Positions 52,415 through 61,994 of a stretch of DNA of 64,000 bases are shown here, one piece after another. The DNA is taken from positions 100,921 through 164,920 of the forward strand of contig NZ_ML133859.1 in assembly GCF_003994255.1 (NCBI RefSeq). Direction: 5' to 3'. The position numbers and the translations under genes were made by a program. This stretch comes from Brachybacterium paraconglomeratum. Lineage in GTDB: Bacteria > Actinomycetota > Actinomycetes > Actinomycetales > Dermabacteraceae. The number at the start of each line of letters is the position of its first letter. Position 1 is the stretch's first letter. Below the pieces are notes generated by a model. That model saw nothing but the letters and a program-made list of their open reading frames with translations. It was not told the origin of the DNA and searched no databases.

Positions 52415-53952
52415 CAGCCGATCACCGCCTCGACGTAGGCCTCGACATCCAGCAGGTCCGTGGCGGCCACGTCGATGCTGGGCAGCACGACGCCGATCCC
52501 CGCGAACAGCGCCATCGACAGCGCGATCATGGCCGCGCCCGGGGCCAGCAGCCGCCGCGGCACCCGCACCTCGTCGGGCAGCGGCTGCTCCTCGCCGCGG
52601 CCCGTGGTCGGATCGTCCGGCCGGTAGGTGATCATGTCCTCACCCCAGGCCAATCTGCGCCACACCCGCTGCAGGCCCAGCAGCGAGCCCACGGAGGCGA
52701 CCACCACCGCACACAGCGCCGCCCAGCCCAGCACGGCGTCCCCGCCGGTGATCTGCTGGGAGGAGGCCTGCAGCAGGCCCACCTTGCCCCACAGGCCGGA
52801 GGTGGGCGGCAGGCCCACCAGGCTGAACATGCCCAGCGCCATCACGGCCATCACCCACGGCTCACGCCGGGCCAGGCCGCTGAGGCGGTCCAGGCGGCCC
52901 GAGCCGTAGGTGTGCTCGAGCGCGCCGGTGGTGAGCAGCAGGGAGGACATCGAGATCACGTGGTGGACCAGGTAGAGGATGCCCGCGGTCACCGAGAGCT
53001 GGGTGAGCAGCACCAGGCCCAGCAGGATGTGGCCCACGCCGGTGACCATCTGATGGCCCATCGCGGTGCGCACCCGGGTGGCCGCGGCGGTGGAGAACGC
53101 TCCCACCAGGATCGTGGCCAGCACCAGCACCGCGAACACGGTGAGGAACGGGAGCTCGTCGCCGAAGGCGACCGCGACGATGCGGTAGATCGCGTACAGC
53201 GCCACCTTGGTGTGCAGGGCGGAGAACAGCGCCATGATCCCGGCCGACGTCGCGGGGTAGGCGCGCGGAAGCCAGGAATGCACCGGCACCATGCCGCCCT
53301 TGACGGCCAGGGCCAGCAGCACGACGACCAGGGCCGCGGCGGTGACCTGGTCCTCGCCGCCGGCACCGGCCAGCGCGGCGAGGTTCACCGTGTCGGCGGT
53401 GCCGTACACGAACCCCACACCGATCAGCAGCACCGTCGAGGTGAGCAGGTTGACCAGCACGAACAGTCGGCCGATGCCGAGGCGACGCCAGGTGCCCGTC
53501 AGCGCGATCAGCGCGTAGGAGGGCATCAGCATCACCTCCACCCACACGAACAGGTTGAACAGGTCGCCGGTGAGCAGCGCGCCGTTCACGCCGGCGCTCA
53601 GCAGCAGCACCAGCGGCGGCACGAAACGGTACCGCGCCTCCCCCGTGAGCACGAGGAACACGCTGGCGGCGAGCGTGGACAGCGCCGTCACCAGCAGCAT
53701 CACGGCGCTGAGGGTGTCGGAGACGAAGGGGATCGCCAGCACGTCGGAGAAGCCGCCGACGGCGTGGGAGAGCACAGGCACGGTGCGGTGGAAGGCCAGC
53801 AGCCACAGCGCGCCGAGCGCCACCAGCAGCGGGGCGCCCAGCATCACCGCGACCTCCACGGGGCGGCGACGCACCACCACCAGCGCGGCGGCGCCCAGCA
53901 GGGGCACCACCACGAACAGCGGCAGCAGGGCGGGGTTCACGGCGGGGATCAT
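52414..53952 (-). CDS. mrpD: Mrp Na+/H+ antiporter subunit D
   Basis: 512 residues, about 14 membrane helices, related to the proton-pumping NuoM/NuoN subunits of complex I. Key features: ALLTGDLFNLFVWVEVMLMPSYAL with the conserved Glu in the fifth-helix region, and GGMVPVHSWLPRAYPATSAGIMALFSALHTKVALYA with the Lys and Pro of the channel. One of the two large antiporter subunits. Overlaps mrpC by one base. Confidence 0.95.
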   Translation of the reverse strand: MIPAVNPALLPLFVVVPLLGAAALVVVRRRPVEVAVMLGAPLLVALGALWLLAFHRTVPVLSHAVGGFSDVLAIPFVSDTLSAVMLLVTALSTLAASVFLVLTGEARYRFVPPLVLLLSAGVNGALLTGDLFNLFVWVEVMLMPSYALIALTGTWRRLGIGRLFVLVNLLTSTVLLIGVGFVYGTADTVNLAALAGAGGEDQVTAAALVVVLLALAVKGGMVPVHSWLPRAYPATSAGIMALFSALHTKVALYAIYRIVAVAFGDELPFLTVFAVLVLATILVGAFSTAAATRVRTAMGHQMVTGVGHILLGLVLLTQLSVTAGILYLVHHVISMSSLLLTTGALEHTYGSGRLDRLSGLARREPWVMAVMALGMFSLVGLPPTSGLWGKVGLLQASSQQITGGDAVLGWAALCAVVVASVGSLLGLQRVWRRLAWGEDMITYRPDDPTTGRGEEQPLPDEVRVPRRLLAPGAAMIALSMALFAGIGVVLPSIDVAATDLLDVEAYVEAVIG

Positions 53953-54281
53953 CAGTCGTGGGTCTCCCCGGTGTCGGGATAGGCGGTCATGTCGTCGTCC
54001 CGGCCGATCACCGCGAGGGTGAGCATGAAGATCGTGACCGCCATCGTGATCACGATCGCGGTGAGCACGAACGCCTGGGGCAGCGGATCGGCCATCTCGG
54101 CGCGGGAGGAGAGGTCGGTGAGCGGCTCGGCCCGCCAGCCGGGCACGCCGGTGGCCAGCAGGGCGAAGTTCGCGGCGTGGCTGATCAGGGTCATCCCGAA
54201 CACGGCGCGCACCATGCTGCGCTGCAGCAGCAGGTACACACCGCCGGTCACGAGCACGGCCACGGTCAGGGCGAGGATCAT
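53952..54281 (-). CDS. mrpC: Mrp Na+/H+ antiporter subunit C
   Basis: 109 residues, three helices, NuoK-like: YLLLQRSMVRAVFGMTLISHAANFALLATG, DPLPQAFVLTAIVITMAVTIFMLTLAVI with the conserved acidic and Pro residues. Overlaps both neighbours. Confidence 0.95.
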   Translation of the reverse strand: MILALTVAVLVTGGVYLLLQRSMVRAVFGMTLISHAANFALLATGVPGWRAEPLTDLSSRAEMADPLPQAFVLTAIVITMAVTIFMLTLAVIGRDDDMTAYPDTGETHD

Positions 54282-57200
54282 CGGCGTCCGGCCTCCCTCG
54301 GCTTCGTTCCGGCGGTCAGGTGCGCGGTGCCCACCCCGACGCGTCGGCGGCGCGCGGGCTCGCCGCGGGTGGTGTCCAGCGGGCCGGGAAGCTCGCCCTC
54401 CACCGCCTCGTCGGTGCGCTCACGGGTGCCCTCGCCGGACTTCTCACCCGTGGTGGCGCCGGCCCCCAGCAGGTTCACGGCCACCATCACCAGGCCCAGC
54501 ACCGCCAGGTACACGCCCAGGTCGAAGATCATCGAGGTGGAGACGTGCTGGCCCAGCAGGTAGCCGTGCAGCGGCTCGAGGAAGCCCTCGTGGAGGAAGC
54601 CCAGCACGCCGGAGCCGAGCGCCACCAGCACGCCCCCGCCGATCAGCATCAGCGGCAGGCGCGGCGGGCCGATCTGGCGGTCCCGCGAGGTGGACAGGTA
54701 CAGCAGCGCCACGATCGCGGAGCCCACCAGGGCGGCGATGAAGCCGCCGCCGGGGGCGTTGTGGCCGCGCAGGAACAGCATCAGCGACAGCAGCGCGAGG
54801 ACCGGGCCCACCACGCGCACCATCAGCTGCAGCGCGGCGGCGTTGCCCCAGGCCGAGGAGATGGCCCGGTGCGCGGAGGTGCCCTCCTCGCGCAGGTGCG
54901 GGGCCTCGACCTGCTCGTCGGCGCGGGCGGGGTCGATGAACATGTGACGCACGCTGGAGAGCACGGCCACGATCGCCACGCCCGCCATGCCCAGCACGGA
55001 GAGCTCGCCGAGCGTGTCCAGCGCACGGAACTCCACCAGGATCACATTGACGATGTTGTGGCCGCCGGTGATCTCCTCGGCATTGTCGATGTAATACTCG
55101 GCGACCTCGCTGCGGCCGCGCCGGCCCATGAACGCGAACACGCCGGCGCCGGCGGCCAGACCCACCGGGACCGCGACCAGCAGCGCGCCCAGCCGGCGGG
55201 AGCGGCGCGGGGCGCCGTCCCGCTCCGGGGCCTCGAAGCGCTGCGGCAGCCGCTGCAGCACCAGCATGATCACGATGATCGTCAGCGACTCCACCAGCAG
55301 CTGGGTGAGGGCGACGTCCGGGGCGCCCAGCGCCAGGATCTGCACGGTGGCGAGGATGCCCACCGCGGAGAGCGCCACCGCCGCACCCAGCCGGTCCCGC
55401 CGCGTGCACACCACGATCACGGCGACGGTGACCAGCACCAGCAGGATCACGTCGATGCCGCGGTTCATGCCCTGCTGCAGCGGCGCGAGGTCCCCCCACA
55501 GCACAGCGAGGGAGCCCAGCACCACCGCGGCGAAGGCCAGCAGGATCGCGCCCAGGTGGCGCATCGGGTCGTCGGAGGCGATGGGGCGCACCAGCACCGC
55601 CGCGACGCGCTCGGCAAGGCGGTCCACCGCCGTGAGCACGCGGGCGCCGTCCACGGGGAAGGGCCGCGCCTCCAGGGCGGGCAGCACCCGCTCCCGCGCC
55701 AGCGCGATCAGGGTGCCCAGCGCGATGATGGCGGCGGTGAGGCCCAGCTCCGGGGTGATCCCGTGCCAGAAGGCCAGGTGGGGGTGGAACTCGCCGCCCA
55801 GGGCGGCGTCCATCGCGCGGCCGACGGGGGTGTCCAGCACCCCCACCACCAGCGCGAGCGGCAGGCCCACCAGGATCGGCAGCGCGGCCGGGCCCAGGAA
55901 CAGCAGGCCGGGGGCGTGGGCGTCCTCGGCGCGCACCAGCGCGCCGGTGGCGTCATGCGCGCCGGGGGCCGACGGCGCCCGCTCCCCGTCCACGCGGGCC
56001 AGGAGCTCCTCGTCACGACCGTCCACGAAGGCGCCCAGCACGATCTTCGCGCAGTAGGCGAAAGTCAGCACGCTGGCGCCGGCGATGCCGAGCGCCACCG
56101 CCCAGGGAGCCCAGGCAGGGCCGCCGGTCTCGAGCGCGCCGGTGAGCAGCGACTCCTTGGAGACGAAGCCGAGCATCGGCGGCAGGCCCGCCATCGACAT
56201 GCAGCCCAGCACGGTCACCGCGAAGGAGCCGGGCATCGTGCGCCACAGCGCCGGCATGCGCCGCAGCTCGCGGGTGTGCACGGCGTGGTCCACCACGCCC
56301 ACCATCATGAACAGCCCGGACTTGAACAGGGCGTGCGCGATGGTGTGCAGCACGGCGGCGAGGATCGCGTACTCGGTGCCCACGCCGATGAGGGCGACGA
56401 TCAGGCCCAGCTGGCTCACCGTCGAATAGGCCATCAGCTTCTTCAGATCGCCCTGCTGCAGGGCCAGGAACCCACCCACGAACGCGGTGATCAGGCCCGC
56501 CACGATCAGCAGCACGTTCCAGGCGGGCACGTCGTGGAAGGCGGGGCTGAAGCGCAGCAGCAGGAAGATGCCGGCCTTCACCACGGCGGCGGCGTGCAGG
56601 TAGGCGGAGACCGGCGTGATCGCGGCCATCGCATCCGGCAGCCACACGTGGAACGGGAACTGGGCGGACTTCGTGCACGCCGCGACCGCGACCAGGAGGG
56701 CGACCAGCGTGGTGAACGCCGGGTCCTGCTGCCAGATCCCGTCGGCCAGCACCTCGCTGAGGGAGGTGGTGCCCAGGCGCAGCACCATCAGCGTGACGGC
56801 GCTGAGCAGGGCCAGGCCACCCAGGAAGGTGATCAGCAGGGTGCGCATCGAGGCGGCCTGCCCAGCCGCGCCCGAGCGGGCGATCAGCAGGAACGACGCG
56901 ATCGAGGTGAGCTCCCAGGCGATGAACAGCAGCACCAGGTCGTCGGCGAGCACCAGGGTCACCATCGACAGGGTGAACAGCGCCATCACCAGGGAGAAGC
57001 TGAGATTGCGGCCCACTGGGAGGTATCGCGCCGAGTAGGCGAGCACCACCGCGCCGATCACCAGCGCGATCATCGAGAAGACGATGCCGATCCCGTCGGC
57101 CCGCAGCGCGAGCTCCACGCCCCACTGCGGCGCCCACGGGACGGCGAAGGTGGTGGCCGGGTCACCGGCCCCGCCCGCCATCACGGCGGCGGCGGCGGGC

Positions 57201-57340
57201 AGCAGCGCCGCGGCGGCGGCCAGGTAGAGGGCGGCGAGAACCCAGCAGGCCGCGCGGCCCATCAGCCGGTCCAGCACCGGGGTGACGGCGACGGTCGCGG
57301 CGAGGAGCAGCAGGGTCCACAGCACTGACACCGTCAGCAC
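54278..57340 (-). CDS. mrpA: Mrp Na+/H+ antiporter subunit A, fused A/B form
   Basis: 1020 residues from the GTG at 57340. N-terminal NuoL-like domain (about 1-500: LVLLFIAWELTSIASFLLI, SAQFPFHVWLPDAMAAITPVSAYLHAAAVVKAGIFLL), a middle antiporter domain (about 540-790), then a MrpB-like C-terminus (about 820-980: MVRVVGPVLALLSLMLFLRGHNAPGGGFIAALV, VSTSMIFDLGVYLAVLGLVMVAVNLLGA). No separate mrpB exists, so the operon is A(B)-C-D-E-F-G. Exchanges internal Na+ or K+ for H+ for pH and salt tolerance. Confidence 0.95.
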   Translation of the reverse strand: MLTVSVLWTLLLLAATVAVTPVLDRLMGRAACWVLAALYLAAAAALLPAAAAVMAGGAGDPATTFAVPWAPQWGVELALRADGIGIVFSMIALVIGAVVLAYSARYLPVGRNLSFSLVMALFTLSMVTLVLADDLVLLFIAWELTSIASFLLIARSGAAGQAASMRTLLITFLGGLALLSAVTLMVLRLGTTSLSEVLADGIWQQDPAFTTLVALLVAVAACTKSAQFPFHVWLPDAMAAITPVSAYLHAAAVVKAGIFLLLRFSPAFHDVPAWNVLLIVAGLITAFVGGFLALQQGDLKKLMAYSTVSQLGLIVALIGVGTEYAILAAVLHTIAHALFKSGLFMMVGVVDHAVHTRELRRMPALWRTMPGSFAVTVLGCMSMAGLPPMLGFVSKESLLTGALETGGPAWAPWAVALGIAGASVLTFAYCAKIVLGAFVDGRDEELLARVDGERAPSAPGAHDATGALVRAEDAHAPGLLFLGPAALPILVGLPLALVVGVLDTPVGRAMDAALGGEFHPHLAFWHGITPELGLTAAIIALGTLIALARERVLPALEARPFPVDGARVLTAVDRLAERVAAVLVRPIASDDPMRHLGAILLAFAAVVLGSLAVLWGDLAPLQQGMNRGIDVILLVLVTVAVIVVCTRRDRLGAAVALSAVGILATVQILALGAPDVALTQLLVESLTIIVIMLVLQRLPQRFEAPERDGAPRRSRRLGALLVAVPVGLAAGAGVFAFMGRRGRSEVAEYYIDNAEEITGGHNIVNVILVEFRALDTLGELSVLGMAGVAIVAVLSSVRHMFIDPARADEQVEAPHLREEGTSAHRAISSAWGNAAALQLMVRVVGPVLALLSLMLFLRGHNAPGGGFIAALVGSAIVALLYLSTSRDRQIGPPRLPLMLIGGGVLVALGSGVLGFLHEGFLEPLHGYLLGQHVSTSMIFDLGVYLAVLGLVMVAVNLLGAGATTGEKSGEGTRERTDEAVEGELPGPLDTTRGEPARRRRVGVGTAHLTAGTKPREAGRR

Positions 57341-57704
57341 CCCGGACGTGCGTGGGCGGCGGCGTCACAGCGGGTCATGGCGGGGAGTCTAGCGAAGCGG
57401 ACTGAGGGCTCCAACGCGCCGCCACCTCTCCGGCCGGGCGGGCTCCTCGCGCGCGCGTGCGAGAGAAACTCGTCTCCGCCCCGGCCGCGCGCCGCGGGCG
57501 AGGACGGAATCCGGTGAGCAGGCTCACAGCGAGGCCGCGGGGTAGGGCGGCCGACGGGCCGGGCGCGGGGCTGTCGGGCAGGGCGCGGGCCGTCGGATCC
57601 GGTGCGGCCCCGCCGGCCGCCGTTCCCGAGCGCACGCGGGCACCACGAGGGCCCCGCACGACGCGAGGGTTCTCGCGGGGCGCGCGGGGCCGTTCAGGCG
57701 TGGT

Positions 57705-57737
57705 GCGGGGCCGACGTCGCAGCGACGCCGACCCCGC
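57705..57737. terminator. GC-rich hairpin downstream of phoX
   Basis: A 14-bp stem with two mismatches around loop GCAGC: arms GCGGGGCCGACGTC and GACGCCGACCCCGC. It lies about 60 bp after the phoX stop and has no T-run, as often in high-GC actinobacteria. Terminator role is probable, not proven. The rest of the 57341-57752 gap shows nothing recognisable. Confidence 0.45.
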
Positions 57738-57752
57738 CCCGGCGGAGCACCG

Positions 57753-57807
57753 GATCAGCGGCAGATCAGTGCGAGATCAGGGCCAGATCAGCACGGGGTC
57801 AGCCGCG
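57753..57807. repeat. 11-bp tandem repeat spanning the phoX stop codon
   Basis: Five units of about GATCAGNGCGA from 57753. TCAG occurs at 57755, 57766, 57777, 57788 and 57799, exactly every 11 bp; the last is the phoX stop. Bases between TCAG and the next GA vary. Confidence 0.85.
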
Positions 57808-59850
57808 CTGGGGCAGCACCTGCACGACCGTGGGCTTCGGGCCCTGGCCGTCGTAGTCCGGGAAGTAGGAGCGCTGGGCGCCGAACTCGCCGTCCTCGCC
57901 CGGGTGCTGCACGGACACGAAGGCCGAGCGGTCCTCGTCGCGGATGATCGGGCCGCAGGTCTCGCCGTCGATCGGGACGGAGAGGAACTGCTCGACACGG
58001 CCGCGGGCCTCGCCCTCCAGGGTGACGCGGAACAGGCCGTCGTTGTAGCCGATGCCGGAGGGGGCGCCGTCGGTGGAGATCCAGAGGTTGCCCACCGAGT
58101 CGAAGGCGAGGTTGTCCGGGCAGGAGATCGGGGAGACCTTCTCGACCGGGAAGCCGGAGAAGTAGGTCTGATCGCCCTGTGCGGGGTCGCCGGCCACCAG
58201 CAGCAGATTCCATGCGAAGGCGGTGGAGGTCTGGTCGCCCTGCTCGTCGATCTCCACGACGTGGCCGTCGCGGTTCTGGGAGCGGGGGTTGGCCTCGTCG
58301 GCCGCGGCCTTGCCGGCGGTGCCGCGATCGGAGTTGTTCGTGCAGGCCACGTACACGCGGCGGCTGTGCAGCGAGGGCTCGACGTCCTCGCAGCGGTCCA
58401 TCTTGGTGGGGCCGACGGCGTCCGCCGCGAGGCGGGTGTGCACGAGGACCTCCTCGACGGTGAAGCCGGGGACCTGGGACTCGCCGTCGACCACGAGCGG
58501 CAGCCACTCGCCGGTGCCGTCGAAGGCGCCGTCGGAGGGGACCTCGCCGGAGCCGTCGATCTCGGCGGCGGGCGAGTTGCCGGTGAACCTCGCGACGTAG
58601 AGGTCGCCGTTCTCCAGCAGGGTCAGGTTGTGCTCGCGATCGCCCTCGACGTAGCGGTCGCGGGAGACGAACTTGTACAGGTAGTCGAACTTCTCGTCGT
58701 CGCCGGAGTAGGCGACCGCGCGGCCGTCCTCGGCGATGATGATGTTCGCGCCCTCGTGCTTGAAGCGGCCCAGCGAGGTGTGCTTGCGGGGGGTGGAGGT
58801 CGGGTCGAAGGGGTCGACCTCGACGATGTAGCCGAAGCGGTTGACCTCGTTCTCGTAGCCCTCGTTGCGGGCGTCGTAGCGGTCGTGGGCGTTCTCCCAG
58901 CCCCGAGCGGTGGCGGCATCGCGCAGGCCGTATCGCTTCTCCGCGTCGGAGGTGCCGGCGGAGCGGAAGTAGCCGTGGAAGTTCTCCTCACCGGAGACGA
59001 GGGTGCCCCACGGGGTGAGGCCGCCGGCGCAGTTGCCGAGGGTGCCCAGGACCGTGCGGCCCTCGGGGTCCTCGACGGTCCTGACCAGGTCGGAGCCGGC
59101 GGCGGGGCCGGTCAGCGCGAACTCGTCGTCCAGCAGGATGCGACGGTTCAGCTCCGCGCCCTGCACGTACCGGTAGGGGAAGTTCTTGTTCTTGCGCTCG
59201 AGCTCGACGACGGTGAGGCCGTGGGCGGCGCGGCCGATCTCGATCGCCTCCTCGGCGTCGGTGTCGGCCGGCAGCATGATGTTCTCGTTGGTGTACTCGT
59301 GGTTCACGAACATCACCGCGCGCTTGCCGGCGGTGCCCGGGATCTCCTGGATCTCGGTGTAGTCGTTGTTGTAGCCGAACTGGCGCTTCTGCGCCTCGGC
59401 GCTCTGGGCGTTCCAGTCGAACTCGGGCGCGTCGTCGAACAGCGGGTCGCCCCAGCGGATGATCGGGTGCCAGGCGAAGCCCCGGGGCACGGTGAACTCG
59501 TCGACGGCCGCGTCGACCGGCTCGATCGGCGTGAAGGTGAGCTTGGTGCCGTTCGGGGGACGGTGGCCGGCGCCGCCCTTGCCGTTGCCCTGCCCCTTGC
59601 CCTTCCCGTTCCCGGGATCGGCGAGCGCGCCCTGCGTGCCGGCCAGGCCGATCGCGAGCGCCGCGGTGGAGCCGCCGATCACCGCACGACGGGACAGCGC
59701 GCCGGAGGCGATGTCGCGGAAGGTCGGGTTGTCCGAGTGGTTGCATTGGCCGAAGGCGCACTGGCTGGCGCACTTGAGCTGGCAGGTCACCGCGGAGCGC
59801 TTGCCGCGCACCGCGTCCTTCATGAGCAGGGGCAGGTCGATCAGAGCCAT
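57799..59850 (-). CDS. phoX: PhoX-type alkaline phosphatase (DUF839)
   Basis: 683 residues. Tat signal near residue 50 (SRRAVIGGSTAALAIGLAG) after a cytoplasmic lead with Cys residues. A Gly/Lys-rich linker, then the PhoX beta-propeller: GFAWHPIIRWGDPLF, VMFVNHEYTNENIML, GNCAGGLTPWGTLVSGEENFHGY, and NLWISTDG with GIGYNDGLF. Ca2+/Fe-dependent phosphomonoesterase outside the cell, for phosphate scavenging. Ends in the 11-bp repeat. No clear PHO box was found. Confidence 0.93.
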   Translation of the reverse strand: MALIDLPLLMKDAVRGKRSAVTCQLKCASQCAFGQCNHSDNPTFRDIASGALSRRAVIGGSTAALAIGLAGTQGALADPGNGKGKGQGNGKGGAGHRPPNGTKLTFTPIEPVDAAVDEFTVPRGFAWHPIIRWGDPLFDDAPEFDWNAQSAEAQKRQFGYNNDYTEIQEIPGTAGKRAVMFVNHEYTNENIMLPADTDAEEAIEIGRAAHGLTVVELERKNKNFPYRYVQGAELNRRILLDDEFALTGPAAGSDLVRTVEDPEGRTVLGTLGNCAGGLTPWGTLVSGEENFHGYFRSAGTSDAEKRYGLRDAATARGWENAHDRYDARNEGYENEVNRFGYIVEVDPFDPTSTPRKHTSLGRFKHEGANIIIAEDGRAVAYSGDDEKFDYLYKFVSRDRYVEGDREHNLTLLENGDLYVARFTGNSPAAEIDGSGEVPSDGAFDGTGEWLPLVVDGESQVPGFTVEEVLVHTRLAADAVGPTKMDRCEDVEPSLHSRRVYVACTNNSDRGTAGKAAADEANPRSQNRDGHVVEIDEQGDQTSTAFAWNLLLVAGDPAQGDQTYFSGFPVEKVSPISCPDNLAFDSVGNLWISTDGAPSGIGYNDGLFRVTLEGEARGRVEQFLSVPIDGETCGPIIRDEDRSAFVSVQHPGEDGEFGAQRSYFPDYDGQGPKPTVVQVLPQRG

Positions 59851-60038
59851 GGATGACGTCCTTCACTGGTGTACTCGTCTCCCCGCGCATCACGATGCGC
59901 AGGACCAGATGACGGTGCGTCACGAAGGTGAGTCGCTCCCGGCATGCGGGGAACGGGCAGATGAACACCGGGCGAAGGGAATCCACCGAGCCCGGAGGAA
60001 TCGGACGGCCGCGGCGCGGCTGCCCCGGACGCACGACA

Positions 60039-60066
60039 GCGGCGGTGCCGCGCGGGGCACCGCCGC
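60039..60066 (-). terminator. Hairpin terminator after the universal stress protein gene
   Basis: A perfect 11-bp stem, GCGGCGGTGCC (60039-60049) with GGCACCGCCGC (60056-60066), six-base loop, 48 bp after the usp stop. No T-run. The remaining 59851-60113 holds only a 6-bp palindrome GCGCAT/ATGCGC at 59885-59900. Confidence 0.6.
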
Positions 60067-60113
60067 CGTCTCCCGGGCGAGGAGCAGGGCCGACGGGCCC
60101 GCTCAGGGTCTCC

Positions 60114-60527
60114 TCAGAACCTCGTCGGCGCGACGAAGCCCTCGGGCTTGACCATCACCACCGGCACGGGCGACTCGATCGCGACCCGCTGTGAGGTCGA
60201 GCCCAGGAGGATCTTGCCGATCGGGGTGCGCTTGCGGATGCCGAGGATCACGAGGTCGACGTCGTCGTGCTCGACGGCGTCGAGGATGTCGTCGGCCGGA
60301 TCGTCGCGCTTGGGGACCGTGCGCAGCTCGAAGCCGAGCCCGGTCTCCTCCAGGCGCTCCTGGAGGGGGCGCTGGTCGGTGACGCCGCGCGCCTTGCGCG
60401 GGTCGGGGGCGCGCTCGGAGGCGAGCACGAGCAGCGAGGCGTCACGGCGCTCGGCCTCCTCGACCGCGAAGTCGAACGCGGCCTCGCTGGTGGCGCTGGG
60501 GACGTAGGCCAGCAGGATCTTCGACAT
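60114..60527 (-). CDS. Universal stress protein (UspA family)
   Basis: 137 residues, single Usp domain. The ATP-binding pattern is at VILGIRKRTPIGKILLGSTSQRVA (G-x2-G-x9-G-S-type). Begins ILLAYVPSATSEAAFDFAVEEA. 61 bp after the APC permease stop on the same strand, so possibly co-transcribed with it. Confidence 0.93.
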   Translation of the reverse strand: MSKILLAYVPSATSEAAFDFAVEEAERRDASLLVLASERAPDPRKARGVTDQRPLQERLEETGLGFELRTVPKRDDPADDILDAVEHDDVDLVILGIRKRTPIGKILLGSTSQRVAIESPVPVVMVKPEGFVAPTRF

Positions 60528-60588
60528 GGGTTCTCCCTCGGGGTGCGGGTCTCAGGGAACGGGGCGGGACGGCAGGCCGACGGCGGGG

Positions 60589-61866
60589 TCAGTCCTTGCC
60601 GAGGTCGTCGGGGCGGCGGAAGCGGGTGCGGCGGGCTCTCACCGCGCTGTTGTAGAACCAGGTGATCACGTACAGCAGGAGCCCGACCACGAGCAGCCCG
60701 CCGCCGATCACGTAGTTCTCCCGCGGCTGCGCGATCGGCGAGACCAGCGCGAAGGCCAGCACGGTGGAGAAGACGATGCCGGCCCACGGGGTGCGCTGCT
60801 TCTGCAGCACGCCGCGCAGGAAGCCCGGCAGCACGCCCTGCTTCGCCATGCCGTAGAGCAGGCGGGAGGCCATCATCATGTTGATCAGCACCGTGTTCGC
60901 GACCGCGAAGATCGAGATGAACGCGAAGATCGTGTCGATCGGGATCGTCGGGGCGCCCTCCTTGACCACCTCGAGCAGCGGGGTGGTCGACTCGGTGAGC
61001 TGGCCGATCGGGACCACCGCGACGGCGAGGATCGAGATCAGCACGTAGATCACGCCCGTGACCGACAGACCCGCGATGAGGGCGCGGGGGAAGTTCTTGA
61101 CCGGGTCCACGGTCTCCTCGGCCATGTTCACCGAGTCCTCGAAGCCGACCATCGAGAAGAACGCGAGCGCGGTCGCGCCGATCACGGCCATGAAGATGCT
61201 CTTGTCGTCCTGGGTCTCGAACAGGACCACGCGCGAGAGGTCCGCCTCGCCCTGGCCGACGGCGAAGAAGCCGACGACGATCACGAGCGCCAGACCGGTC
61301 AGCTCGATGCAGGTCAGGACCACGTTCGCCTTGACCGACTCGGAGACTCCGCGCAGGTTGATCAGGGCCACCAGGGCCAGGAACACCAGCGCGATGGTGG
61401 TGGCGACGGCTCCGGCGGAGTCGCCGAGCGGCTCCTCGAGCGCGAAGGCCTTCAGCACGTTCTCCGAGAGGAAGATCGCGCTGGTGGAGGCCGAGGTGAT
61501 GCCGGAGGAGAGGACCGCGAAGGTGACCATGAAGGTCAGGAAGTGGATGCCGAAGGCCTTGTGGACGTAGAGGGCGGCGCCCGCGGCCTGCGGGTACTTC
61601 GTGACCATCTCGACGTAGGACAGGGCCGACACCATCGCGACGGCGAAGGCGATGAGGATCGGCAGCCAGCCGGCGCCGCCGACCTCGCCGGCGACCTTGC
61701 CGGTCAGCGAGTAGACGCCGGTGCCGAGGATGTCGCCGACGATGAACAGCAGCAGGAGCTTGGGCGTGATCGCCTTCTTGAGCTCGGGCTGGTCAGCGCC
61801 GTGATCGGTGCCGACGGAGCCGGGGTCGCCGGCGTTCGCCGGGGCGGTCTCGTGGGACTCGCTCAT
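60589..61866 (-). CDS. APC-superfamily amino acid permease
   Basis: 425 residues, about 12 membrane helices. N-terminal GDILGTGVYSLTGKVAGEVGGAGWLPILIAF is the first-helix substrate-contact motif of APC transporters, and FFSMVGFEDSVNMAEETVDPVKNFPRALI is the conserved helix-6 segment. The C-terminus is short. Imports an amino acid or amine; substrate not clear. The Usp gene follows on the same strand. Confidence 0.92.
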   Translation of the reverse strand: MSESHETAPANAGDPGSVGTDHGADQPELKKAITPKLLLLFIVGDILGTGVYSLTGKVAGEVGGAGWLPILIAFAVAMVSALSYVEMVTKYPQAAGAALYVHKAFGIHFLTFMVTFAVLSSGITSASTSAIFLSENVLKAFALEEPLGDSAGAVATTIALVFLALVALINLRGVSESVKANVVLTCIELTGLALVIVVGFFAVGQGEADLSRVVLFETQDDKSIFMAVIGATALAFFSMVGFEDSVNMAEETVDPVKNFPRALIAGLSVTGVIYVLISILAVAVVPIGQLTESTTPLLEVVKEGAPTIPIDTIFAFISIFAVANTVLINMMMASRLLYGMAKQGVLPGFLRGVLQKQRTPWAGIVFSTVLAFALVSPIAQPRENYVIGGGLLVVGLLLYVITWFYNSAVRARRTRFRRPDDLGKD

Positions 61867-61994
61867 GGGGATTCCTCCCGGGGAAGACAGGGACAGGAGC
61901 CGTCGCCGGAGCCTGTGCGGGGCGCGACATGGCGCCCGACGCGGAACGGTCGACCGGACGGCGGTGCACGCACTCTACTCCGCGGTGACCGTCC

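Noticed and set aside
54320..57328. A 1002-codon plus-strand frame antisense to mrpA
   Set aside because: Low-complexity His/Gln/Arg/Gly composition and complete overlap with the well-supported mrpA; a codon-bias shadow.
59920..60010. Possible PHO box upstream of phoX
   Set aside because: GTTCATC and GTTCCCC-like words occur on the minus strand but their spacing is 12 bp rather than the 11-bp direct-repeat rule and the match is poor.
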